64,000 bases of DNA from Nitrospinia bacterium (GTDB taxonomy: Bacteria; Nitrospinota; Nitrospinia; Nitrospinales; JAJDAT01). The notes below the pieces were generated by a model. The model made no database searches. It was not told where the DNA came from and saw only the letters and a program-made list of their open reading frames with translations. Numbering within the stretch: the stretch's first letter is position 1; each line of letters starts with the position of its first letter. The stretch covers positions 62,001 to 126,000 of the forward strand of contig JAJDAT010000014.1 of NCBI GenBank assembly GCA_029261715.1, written 5' to 3'. Below, piece after piece: positions 6,971 to 16,011 of this stretch. A program made the translations under genes and the position numbers.

Positions 6971-9900
6971 ATGGCAAATTTTAAAATAAAATTATTTTGT
7001 AGGATTTTTTTCGTTTTCTTTGTATGCCTTATTGGCACAACCTACTGGCTTTTTCATAAAGTCATAAATATTGAAAACATAAAAACAACTCTAGCCCAGG
7101 AAATAGAAAACGCAACGGGTATGCCTGCTACCATAGGCAAAGCTGAATTTGCTCTTCTGGAAGGTGTTGGAATCCATTTAGAAAATATTACCATAGGTCA
7201 AAAAGGAGATCAGTCTACCCCTATTTCTCTTAAAGAGTTATGGATAAACCTTGCTCCCGCTCCGTTGCTATCAAAAAAAGTAAAAATCAAAAAAATTTCC
7301 TTGCGTAACCCATCTTTCAAAGCCTTTCGCGAAAAAGACGGCGAATTTAAAATTTCAGGTTGGAACGGACTATTAAATCCCTCTTCGAAACTTAATTCAG
7401 AAACTTCTAGAGAATTAGACATAGGAAAATCTCCAACGTTAATAGTACGCGATGGAGAAATACTTTTTATAGATCGCCAATTGGAAAATTCGGAACCTAT
7501 TCAAGTCAACCATTTAAATATCATTGTTCAAAAACCTCTTCCAGAAGCTCCTATTAATTTATCTCTCTTTGGAGAAATTCCCTCTAAAAGTGGATCAGCA
7601 ACCGCCGCTATTTCAGGAAAGTTATTGGAATCATCTCAAACCAAATTTAAGGGCAAATTAGCTCTTCAAAATCTTTGTATCGATCACTTAAAATTTTTCT
7701 TACGTAGCTACAACTTACCATTCGAAGACATTTTGGTATCAGTAGATGGCGATTTTTCAGTCGATTTGAAAAATGCAGTTCATTTTTCGGGAGAAGCGCA
7801 TTATCAAATAAAAGACATAGATTCTAATACAGAAATTAAAGTTCCTCCGCAAGGCGTAATAAAAATTAAATTTAAATGGGATAATGAAAATTTTGAATTG
7901 GAAAAATTCGATTTTAAAAGCGACCCAATAAATCTAAAGGGTAGTTTACGTTGGACAAATTATAACCTTCCGCAATCTCGAATAGCTCTTGCAGCAGAAA
8001 CAAATCTCATTTCGGCTAACACAATTTCACAATACATACCTCAAGGATGGATTAAGAAAAACCCTTCTCTTTCAAATTTTAAAGACGGAGCAATATCAGT
8101 TCAATCCCTTAAATTTGATGGATCTTCTTCAGACTGGTCCAATTGGGATTGGTCGCAAACTCCAGAAGCGTTTTCAGGAGATATTTTATTTAAAAAAGCT
8201 GATTGGGCTTTAGATGGTTTTCCATTAAAAGAATTCAACGGTCTTTTAAAAGTTAATTCTGGCAAAGGAGACTTAACTATTGAACGCTCAATCTGTCCTA
8301 AACTTGGTAAAGCTGAATTAAAAGGCAAAATCTTTGATGTTTTTGGGCAAAACCCACAGGTAGATCTTGAGTTTCAAGGAGACCCATCACCCGACCATTT
8401 TATAAAAGATCTAAGATCCATAATTCCAAATCCATTATTTGTTAAAGCAGTATCTCGATTTGAAAATACTCATGGTTTAGGTTCTCTAAAAGGACATCTA
8501 AAAGGACCTCTAAAGTTCAATAACAACTCATCTCTTTCGGTAAGCTATAAAATTAGTAAGGCTGGATTTAACGATAAACAAACTGGATTGCCTTATCGAA
8601 ATATTGACGGATTGTTGGAAATAAAACACAACAAGCAGCTCAATAAAGATGAAGCTTCTAAAACTCCATGGGAAATTATCTATTCAGGATTTAAAGGTCA
8701 ATTTGGCGATGGTTTAATTTCAAGTTTGCAAGGAAATATAGTACTTGATGATAGCTCTCCAACGATAAAATCATCTGCCAAATTATTAATAAACGCTAAG
8801 TCAATACCAAGGTTACTTTCAAACAGGCTTGGAGAAAAATGGCTTTCTAATTTAAAAAAAGTCAATTTTGTTGACGGACAGATTATTGTCGATTTTTTTA
8901 GAAACGGCCCAGTTTTAAACAACCAATGGGGAGGCTACAACGCAGATTTAGAATTTAAAAACGTTACGTTTAATTTCCATAATTCTAACGCAACTATAAG
9001 AAAAGTCTCTGGGAGCGCTAACATCTCGGGCGAAAAAATCCTTTTGCAAAAATTAGTTGGAACTTGGGGAGAATCACCTTTTAAAGTTGAAGGCGTTATT
9101 AACCAACTAACCGATAAATCCCCCTCTTTCGACCTGACTATTGATTCTCCAGAGCTTACTCATGAAAACTTGCCCCAAATGCCATTTTTCGAGGAAATTA
9201 ATCTCACTGGAAACCTCGGAATTCGATCAAAGTTGAAAGGCACATTTGACGATTTTCAATTTATAACTGAATTAGATTTAGATTCTGCAGGTTATAAATT
9301 TTCAACTTTTGAAAAAGCCCCAGGCGACACAAACTCTATTAGCATGGAAGGCAGATTAAATACCGCCGATTTCATCGAATTCAAAACTTTTAAATATAAA
9401 ATCCAAGATGCAATCATGAGAGGGAGTGGAAAGCTTAATCTTTTTGATTCACAGAATTTTGTATTTAATCTTTTTGGGGAGAATATTTCTATTAAATCTA
9501 TTGCTTCAAATTTTCCACAACTAGAAGCCATGGAATCAGGCGTTGCAAATATTAGCTTAAAAGGAAATGGCGCATGGACGTCTTTAGAAAGTTTAAAATA
9601 CAAAGGGACTTTAAAAGTTGGTGACGCGTCATTTAGAGCTGAAGGGTTTACTCATCCCTTAATTTTAAACGCTAATTTGGACTTGGAAAATCATAAATCA
9701 ACAATTAATTCTGCCACTTTAGCTTCATCAGATTCAGCTATTCAATTTACTGGAAACTATGCGTGGAACGATACACCTTCTCTAAATCTTACTATTTCCG
9801 GAAAAAAAGTAGATTTCAACGACGTATGGCCAGGGGTCATTCCTTTAGAAAAAATCAGAAAAATATTATTTCAGTCGCGTTTATTTAACAACGGAACCGC

Positions 9901-10759
9901 GACCGTAGAATTTCAGTTGGGGTATTATGAGTTTTTATTTTGGAACCTAAATAACCCCTCCGGAAAAATTCATTTAAAAGATAAGAATTTAAACTTGGAA
10001 GATTTTAAGATATTTCATCCAAACGGAGGCTTGGTTGAAGCTGGAGCTCGGTTTTCTTTCCCTGAAGCATCGGGCATCCAAGTTGATAGCTTCCTCTCTG
10101 GTTCAAAAATTCAAGCTCAAGACTTTTTATCTATTTTTGGAAAAACTTTCGACAATGGCTTAACGGGTTCTTTTGACAAGCTTGAAGGTGCGTTTCAAGT
10201 ACAGGGAGATACGTGGAAAAAATTTCGCAAATCTTTTAACGCACAATTAGATTTTGATTTAACCGCGGGAACTTTCGACCCACACAAACTACTTAAAGGA
10301 GCCTCCGATCTATTTAACTTTGCCTACACAGGTAGTTCGGATATCAACAAGCCTTCAGACGACAGACCTTATCAAAAAATTGCGGCGGGCTTTCAAGTCA
10401 AAAATGGAGTAGCTCAAACTGAAAACTTTAGGTACTTAAACGACACTCGAGGAATGACTCTCGCTGGAGTTTTTGATCTAAATAAAAATGAAATGGATAC
10501 TGTGGTTGGAATTGCTCACCTACCTGGAGTGGACAAGGTGTTAACCCAAATTCCCCTGTTAGGAAAAATATTGACTGCTGGTAGCGAACGAAGTCTTGTT
10601 AAAACTTATTACATTCTCAATGGAAGTTTCGCTGCTCCAGAAATGGAGTTAATTCCTTTTACGTCTTTTCAAAAAAAATTCATTGGAACATTTCAGGGAA
10701 TTTTAGAAACTCCAACCGATATCCTGATGGTACCTCTCACCGTTCCAAACGAAAATTGA
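6971..10759 (+). CDS. Large AsmA/YhdP-like envelope protein
   Basis: 1262 residues. An N-terminal membrane anchor (about 6-30) is followed by the AsmA opening typical of the family, a NIENIKTTLAQEIENATGMP stretch and IGKAEFALLEGVGIHLENI. The body is a long run of beta repeats. The C-terminal part (about 1080-1240) is AsmA_2/YhdP-like with Q-x-G-x-A-x-T-x-(N/D)-F near 1140. AsmA-like proteins of this size form grooves that carry phospholipid from inner to outer membrane, so the predicted place is inner-membrane anchored and spanning the periplasm. It ends one base before the convergent ppdK stop. Confidence 0.85.
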   Translation: MANFKIKLFCRIFFVFFVCLIGTTYWLFHKVINIENIKTTLAQEIENATGMPATIGKAEFALLEGVGIHLENITIGQKGDQSTPISLKELWINLAPAPLLSKKVKIKKISLRNPSFKAFREKDGEFKISGWNGLLNPSSKLNSETSRELDIGKSPTLIVRDGEILFIDRQLENSEPIQVNHLNIIVQKPLPEAPINLSLFGEIPSKSGSATAAISGKLLESSQTKFKGKLALQNLCIDHLKFFLRSYNLPFEDILVSVDGDFSVDLKNAVHFSGEAHYQIKDIDSNTEIKVPPQGVIKIKFKWDNENFELEKFDFKSDPINLKGSLRWTNYNLPQSRIALAAETNLISANTISQYIPQGWIKKNPSLSNFKDGAISVQSLKFDGSSSDWSNWDWSQTPEAFSGDILFKKADWALDGFPLKEFNGLLKVNSGKGDLTIERSICPKLGKAELKGKIFDVFGQNPQVDLEFQGDPSPDHFIKDLRSIIPNPLFVKAVSRFENTHGLGSLKGHLKGPLKFNNNSSLSVSYKISKAGFNDKQTGLPYRNIDGLLEIKHNKQLNKDEASKTPWEIIYSGFKGQFGDGLISSLQGNIVLDDSSPTIKSSAKLLINAKSIPRLLSNRLGEKWLSNLKKVNFVDGQIIVDFFRNGPVLNNQWGGYNADLEFKNVTFNFHNSNATIRKVSGSANISGEKILLQKLVGTWGESPFKVEGVINQLTDKSPSFDLTIDSPELTHENLPQMPFFEEINLTGNLGIRSKLKGTFDDFQFITELDLDSAGYKFSTFEKAPGDTNSISMEGRLNTADFIEFKTFKYKIQDAIMRGSGKLNLFDSQNFVFNLFGENISIKSIASNFPQLEAMESGVANISLKGNGAWTSLESLKYKGTLKVGDASFRAEGFTHPLILNANLDLENHKSTINSATLASSDSAIQFTGNYAWNDTPSLNLTISGKKVDFNDVWPGVIPLEKIRKILFQSRLFNNGTATVEFQLGYYEFLFWNLNNPSGKIHLKDKNLNLEDFKIFHPNGGLVEAGARFSFPEASGIQVDSFLSGSKIQAQDFLSIFGKTFDNGLTGSFDKLEGAFQVQGDTWKKFRKSFNAQLDFDLTAGTFDPHKLLKGASDLFNFAYTGSSDINKPSDDRPYQKIAAGFQVKNGVAQTENFRYLNDTRGMTLAGVFDLNKNEMDTVVGIAHLPGVDKVLTQIPLLGKILTAGSERSLVKTYYILNGSFAAPEMELIPFTSFQKKFIGTFQGILETPTDILMVPLTVPNEN

Positions 10760-10760
10760 T

Positions 10761-13409
10761 CTAATTGGATATTCCTATACTAGAAGGAATATCTCCAATA
10801 GCCGCTTGCGCCGCAGCTAGTCGAGAAGCCGGCACCTGAAAGGGGGAGCAACTCACGTAATCCAGGCCTAGCTGGCAGAAAAAATCAATAGAATCTGGAT
10901 CCCCAGAATGCTCTCCACAAGCTCCAAGTTGAATATTTTGATTAGAACTCTTCCCCTTTTGCACCGCAATTTCAATCAAAGCTCCAAGTCCTTTGCGATC
11001 CATTGTTGAAAAAGGATCGGCCAGAAAAATTCCTTTTTTTAAATACTCAGCCATAAAACTCCAGGCATCATCCCTACATAAACCATATAATGTTTGCGTT
11101 AAATCATTTGTCCCAAAAGATAAAAAGTCTGCATCTCGCGATATTTCATCGGCAGTCAACGCCGCTCTAGGAAGCTCTATCATGGCCCCTACTTTATATT
11201 TCAACTTTACCCCATTCTTTTGAATAACTTCTTCAGCAACTTGATCCAGAAGCTCTCTAGCTATTCTAAATTCGTTTACATGTCCTACTAAGGGAATCAT
11301 AATCTCAGGAAATACTTTCCCTCCTTTTTTTACCAATTTACAAGCCGCCTCAAAAATCGCTCGCGCTTGCATTTGATAAATTTCTGGGTAAGTGATTCCT
11401 AGCCGGCATCCTCTATGACCAAGCATTGGGTTTGCTTCTTTTAGGGAATCTATTTTGCTCTGCAAAGTTTTTAAAGGAATATTCAACTCTTTCGAAAGGT
11501 TTTTTATTGCTAAAGGCTTAGTTGGTAAAAACTCATGCAAAGGTAAATCTAACAATCGAATATTAACAGGCAACCCATCCATTGCCCGAAATATTTGTGT
11601 AAAATCGCTTCTCTGTATTGGCAATAAATTTTTTAACGCTTCTTCTCTGACTTTCTGATCCGAAGCTAAAATCATTGCTCGTACATAAAGAATCCGATTC
11701 GCCTGAAAAAACATACGCTCGGTCCGACACAACCCAATTCCTTGGGCGCCAAAATCCCGAGCAACTAATGCATCATGAGGAGTATCCACATTTGCCCTAA
11801 CCTTTAATTCTCTTAATTCATCCGCCCATTTCATGATATAGGTAAACGCTGCGCTCAATTTAGGTTGTACCGTCTTTATTGTCCCTTTAAATATATTCCC
11901 AGAGGATCCATCTAGAGTAATCTCTTCTAATTCCTTAATCCGAACTCCTCCAATGTGACACTGTTTCTTTTTTTCGTCTATTTTTAAGGAGCTACAACTA
12001 GAAACGCAAGGTTTCCCCATTGCTTTAGCAAAAACAGTAGAATGAGAAGTTTTCCCTCCTCTCATCGTTAAAATTCCTTGCGCAAACTCCATTCCCCGAA
12101 TATCTTCAGGCGAAGTTTCAGTTCGAACTAAAATGGCTTTTTCTTTTTTTTCAGCTAATTCTTGGGCTTTTTGAGGGCAAAATACTACTTTTCCCGATGC
12201 AGCGCCTGGCGATGCCCCTAATCCTTTTGCTAAAACTGTGGGCTTCGATTTTAAATCAACCATGGGATGAAAAACCGTGTCTAATTGATCCGTTGGGATA
12301 CGCATCAAAGCATTCTGCTTTCCTACCAGTCCTTCCTGCACCATATCAAAAGCAATTTTAATAGCGGAAACAGGGGTTCTTTGAGCCGCTTCTGTTTGTA
12401 AAGTGTATAACTGATTTTCCTCTACCATGAATTCAATGCTTGCGACGTCTTGATAACGACGTTCTAACTTTTGACAAACCTCAGTTATAGCCAAATAGAT
12501 ATCCGGCAATGTTTCCTTTAACGAAGAAACTGCCACAGAGTTTGGAATATCGGTAGCTAAGCTTGCTGTTTGGCAATTAGACCAAAACTCACCACATATT
12601 TTTTTTTCTCCCGATTCAGGATTTCTGCTAAAAGCGAAACCACGACCAGAATTTTCTCCTAAATTCCCAAAAACCATCGCCTGCACATTAACAGCAATTC
12701 CCCATTCATCAGGGATTCCTTTAATGTGTCTATAGTTTTTTGAACTTTCAGAATCCCATGAATTAAAAACAGCTTCAATCGCCATCTTTAACTGCTTAAG
12801 TGGATCCTGAGGAAATTCTCTTTCAGAGTTCTTCTTAATTGCCACTTTAAATCGATCAATTAGAACCTGATAGTTATCAGGTGAAAAGTTTTGAGTGGAA
12901 GCCTTCCCAACTTTTTTTTTCTTTTTTTCGATTAATGATTCAAAAACCTTACGTTCCACATTCAAAACAGAATAACCAAACATGGAAATTAAGCGACTAT
13001 AACAATCGAGGGAAAAACTTTCATTGGAGGCGTTAGATAACTGCTTGGATATTTCGTCGTTCAGACCTAAATTTAGAACGGTACTCTCAGCAATGGGGAT
13101 GTATGAACGAGAACCGGATCGCACAGAAATCAGTAAGGGGTTTTCTTTATCTCCAAATTTCTTGCCAGTAATTTCTTCTAAATTTTTTAGATTAATTAAA
13201 ATTTCATCCCAAAGTTTAGTGGGAAACTTCCCTTTATTTTTTTGATAAAAGTCGCACGCTTCCGTCGAAATGGTAAATCCCGAAGGAACTTGAATGCCTA
13301 AATTGACCATTTCAGCCAAATTAGCTCCTTTCTCGCCGAGGAGATTTCGTAAACCGGCATTACCTTCGGTTTTTTCCCCTCCAAAAAAATAAACGTATTT
13401 TGCCGCCAT
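10761..13409 (-). CDS. ppdK: Pyruvate, phosphate dikinase, divergent form
   Basis: 882 residues, full family length. PPDK interconverts ATP, phosphate and pyruvate with AMP, diphosphate and PEP. The swivelling domain keeps its catalytic histidine in RGGKTSHSTVFAKAMGKPCV (His about 456). The PEP/pyruvate barrel keeps HRGCRLGITYPEIYQMQARA, LSFGTNDLTQTLYG and GACGEHSGDP with the catalytic cysteine. The ATP-grasp half is unusual: the usual SMPGMMDT before VLNLGLND is replaced by SYIPIAEST, the DIEF acidic motif reads SIEF, and the LQTR after it reads LQTE. It is downstream of glyS, as in several deltaproteobacteria. It is a PPDK homologue with possibly altered nucleotide handling. Confidence 0.85.
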   Translation of the reverse strand: MAAKYVYFFGGEKTEGNAGLRNLLGEKGANLAEMVNLGIQVPSGFTISTEACDFYQKNKGKFPTKLWDEILINLKNLEEITGKKFGDKENPLLISVRSGSRSYIPIAESTVLNLGLNDEISKQLSNASNESFSLDCYSRLISMFGYSVLNVERKVFESLIEKKKKKVGKASTQNFSPDNYQVLIDRFKVAIKKNSEREFPQDPLKQLKMAIEAVFNSWDSESSKNYRHIKGIPDEWGIAVNVQAMVFGNLGENSGRGFAFSRNPESGEKKICGEFWSNCQTASLATDIPNSVAVSSLKETLPDIYLAITEVCQKLERRYQDVASIEFMVEENQLYTLQTEAAQRTPVSAIKIAFDMVQEGLVGKQNALMRIPTDQLDTVFHPMVDLKSKPTVLAKGLGASPGAASGKVVFCPQKAQELAEKKEKAILVRTETSPEDIRGMEFAQGILTMRGGKTSHSTVFAKAMGKPCVSSCSSLKIDEKKKQCHIGGVRIKELEEITLDGSSGNIFKGTIKTVQPKLSAAFTYIMKWADELRELKVRANVDTPHDALVARDFGAQGIGLCRTERMFFQANRILYVRAMILASDQKVREEALKNLLPIQRSDFTQIFRAMDGLPVNIRLLDLPLHEFLPTKPLAIKNLSKELNIPLKTLQSKIDSLKEANPMLGHRGCRLGITYPEIYQMQARAIFEAACKLVKKGGKVFPEIMIPLVGHVNEFRIARELLDQVAEEVIQKNGVKLKYKVGAMIELPRAALTADEISRDADFLSFGTNDLTQTLYGLCRDDAWSFMAEYLKKGIFLADPFSTMDRKGLGALIEIAVQKGKSSNQNIQLGACGEHSGDPDSIDFFCQLGLDYVSCSPFQVPASRLAAAQAAIGDIPSSIGISN

Positions 13410-13499
13410 TTACCTTCTCATCTTGTGATTAGAAACTTTTAAAATACATCTCAGGTATTTGGAAAAACTCATGACCTGAAAAATTGGAACTTTTATGTA

Positions 13500-15572
13500 T
13501 CAACTCTTCTTAACCACTAACTTAGAGAAGTCGGCAATATCCGAAAACAAAAGAGATATTTGTTTTAAAAGTCTTAAACGGTTAATTCTCACTCCATCGT
13601 CCTTATCCATTACCATGACATTATCGAAAAAAGCGTCAACAAATTCTTTGATTTCAACAATGCTTTTTAGAGCGGAAGCAAAATCTTTTTCGCTAATGTA
13701 TTTATCTACAGGTTCACGAATTTTTAAATATGCCTGATGAAGATCTTTTTCTTGTTGGCTATTAAAGATATCGGGATTCGGTTCCCCTTCAGCTTCAGAA
13801 TTTAAAATACTAACCACTCGTCTAAAAGCTACAGCAAGAGTTTCAAAATACGGTTGTTTTTTTAAATCTGAAAGAGCCGCCACTTTTTTTCTAATATCAG
13901 AAGGAGCATCTATTCCAACAGATAAAACAGCGTCAATCACATCGTGAGGATATTCCTGTCCGCTTAGCATACTCCGAAACCTTTGAGTGAATAAATCGCT
14001 AATATACTTTTCAATATCTTTTCGAGGTAATGTGACTTTATCGTTTAGATTACTTAAAGCCGCATCGATCCAATCAGTTAATGAAACTTGCCAGTTTTTA
14101 TCTAATATTATCTGGATTATTCCCAAAGAATGCCTTCTTAGCGCATAAGGGTCTTCCGACCCTGAAGGAATCAGCCCAACACTAATACATCCAACTATGG
14201 TATCCAGCTTATCAGCAATAGCGACAATAGCCCCAACATTAGTCGAAGGAGAGTTATCTCCAGAAAATGCGGGTTGGTAATGCTCTTTAATTCCAATTGA
14301 CACAGCTTCATCTTCGCCGCTATGGACTGAATAGTAACCTCCTGCAATTCCCTGCATTTCTGGAAACTCAAAAACCATTTGGGTGTTTAAATCCGCTTTA
14401 CAAAGCTGAGCGGCACGAACCGCATGGGCTTCGTCTTTAGAAGAAACTTCTTTAACGATTTTTCGACTTAAATTAACAATACGCTCTACTTTTTCGTAAA
14501 CCGTGCCTAGTTTTTTCTGGAAAACAATTCCTTTGAGCGGTTCGGTAAAATCTTCTAGTTTTTGCTTTCTATCTTCGTCGAAAAAAAATCGAGCGTCTTC
14601 AAGTCTAGCTCGTAAAACTCTTTCGTTACCGCGTTTAATTAGCTCACCCGCTTCGGGGTTCATATTACTTATCGCAATAAAATAACGGGTTGCGGCCTTA
14701 TCCGACGTAGAGATTGGAAAATATTTCTGATGTTTCTTCATAGTCACTTCCAAAAGTTCTTTCGGAAGTTCTAAAAATTTTTCGTCAAACTCACATTTTA
14801 ATGGAGAAGGATACTCTACTAAAAAAGCTACTTGTTCCAATAGATCTATATCCTCAAAAATTTGCCCACCAACTTCGCTCGCTAAGCGATTAGACTCTTC
14901 CCTTATCATCCTTTTCCTTGTTTCAAGATCAGGAATAACAAACCGGGTTTCGCATTTTTGAAGATAATCATCCAACCCCTCACAAACAAAAGGTTCCGGG
15001 CTTAGAAACCTATGGCCAGAAGAACTATTTTGACACTTCAACCCATTCCACTCGAAACTCATGGTTTTTCCATCAAATATAGCTAAAATCCATAAAACAG
15101 GTCGAGCAAAATCTAATTTTTTATTTCCCCACTTCATCTTCTTGGGAAAGGGAATTTCTGATATCAACTTAGAAAGAAAACCGTTCAAAAGATCTATTGT
15201 CGGTTCTCCTTTTTTATCAACTTGCGCGCAAATCACCTCGCCTTTAGGGGTTTCCTCACGAACTAACTTGGAAACATCAATACCCTTGCCTTTAGCAAAA
15301 CCAATTGCGGCTTTTGTAGGATTGCCATTCTCATCATAGGCATTTTTGACGTTTGGCCCAAAATGTTTTTCCGTAACATCTTTTTGTCTGATCTCAATGT
15401 CCAGAATCGAAACAACCAACCGTCTAGGAGTTCCAAAAGATCGTGATTCTCCTTTCGATATCGCCTTTTTATCTAAAAAACCAAGAATTTCTTTTTCTAA
15501 GTACATGTAAGCCTTCTCAACATACCCAGCTGGTATTTCTTCCGCTCCAATTTCAATAAACAAATCTGCCAT
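13500..15572 (-). CDS. glyS: Glycine--tRNA ligase beta subunit
   Basis: 690 residues, normal for GlyS. It opens with MADLFIEIGAEEIPAGYVEK and has the family stretches GTPRRLVVSI, FPKKMKWGNKKLDFARPVLW and the central degenerate HD-like region near EFPEMQGIAGGYY. A C-terminal DALR-like anticodon domain follows (about 590-690). It needs the alpha subunit (glyQ), encoded here at 21029-21898 on the same strand but 5.4 kb upstream rather than next to it. ppdK follows 90 bases downstream, after a weak TCAGGT/ACCTGA hairpin at 13451-13479. Confidence 0.96.
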   Translation of the reverse strand: MADLFIEIGAEEIPAGYVEKAYMYLEKEILGFLDKKAISKGESRSFGTPRRLVVSILDIEIRQKDVTEKHFGPNVKNAYDENGNPTKAAIGFAKGKGIDVSKLVREETPKGEVICAQVDKKGEPTIDLLNGFLSKLISEIPFPKKMKWGNKKLDFARPVLWILAIFDGKTMSFEWNGLKCQNSSSGHRFLSPEPFVCEGLDDYLQKCETRFVIPDLETRKRMIREESNRLASEVGGQIFEDIDLLEQVAFLVEYPSPLKCEFDEKFLELPKELLEVTMKKHQKYFPISTSDKAATRYFIAISNMNPEAGELIKRGNERVLRARLEDARFFFDEDRKQKLEDFTEPLKGIVFQKKLGTVYEKVERIVNLSRKIVKEVSSKDEAHAVRAAQLCKADLNTQMVFEFPEMQGIAGGYYSVHSGEDEAVSIGIKEHYQPAFSGDNSPSTNVGAIVAIADKLDTIVGCISVGLIPSGSEDPYALRRHSLGIIQIILDKNWQVSLTDWIDAALSNLNDKVTLPRKDIEKYISDLFTQRFRSMLSGQEYPHDVIDAVLSVGIDAPSDIRKKVAALSDLKKQPYFETLAVAFRRVVSILNSEAEGEPNPDIFNSQQEKDLHQAYLKIREPVDKYISEKDFASALKSIVEIKEFVDAFFDNVMVMDKDDGVRINRLRLLKQISLLFSDIADFSKLVVKKS

Positions 15573-16011
15573 ATTTTTTTAGACCAATCTATAACCTTTT
15601 ATTTTTTATAAACTTACGAGCACCTTTGGCTTTTTTAGAAAAACTAAGACCAATTGATAATAATCATTAAAAATAAAAATACTTTACCCCGAAGCTACCA
15701 ATATGAAAATTTAATAAAATCAAACACCAAAAACCCCAATAAATCAAGAAGTTTTATACCGACTAGATATTGGAGGTATTTTTCATTTTTTCAACATAGT
15801 TGATTTACACTGAATAACCAAAAACAATAGTAAGTAAACCATTATATTTAAATGAGTTTTCAGACTGTCAAAAAGGTCATCCGATAAGGCCCATATTTTC
15901 GCTTAAAAATTCCTTAATTGGGTTAGAATCAGTACCGAAGTAATAGAATCGGGCATTTTTTGCCCAAAAATTTTGTTTGATTTTCTCATTTTTTCAAACA
16001 AGTAAAGTTAG
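15573..16011. other. Divergent spacer between glyS and the STAND gene, with leader hairpins
   Basis: Non-coding and AT-rich. Two hairpins lie just before the STAND start: GGGCA-TTTTT-TGCCC at 15951-15965, and an 8-bp stem TTGTTTGA/TCAAACAA with a 13-base loop at 15973-16001. The second ends about ten bases before the ATG, so it could affect translation. No open frame with a ribosome site is seen in the remainder. Confidence 0.5.
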
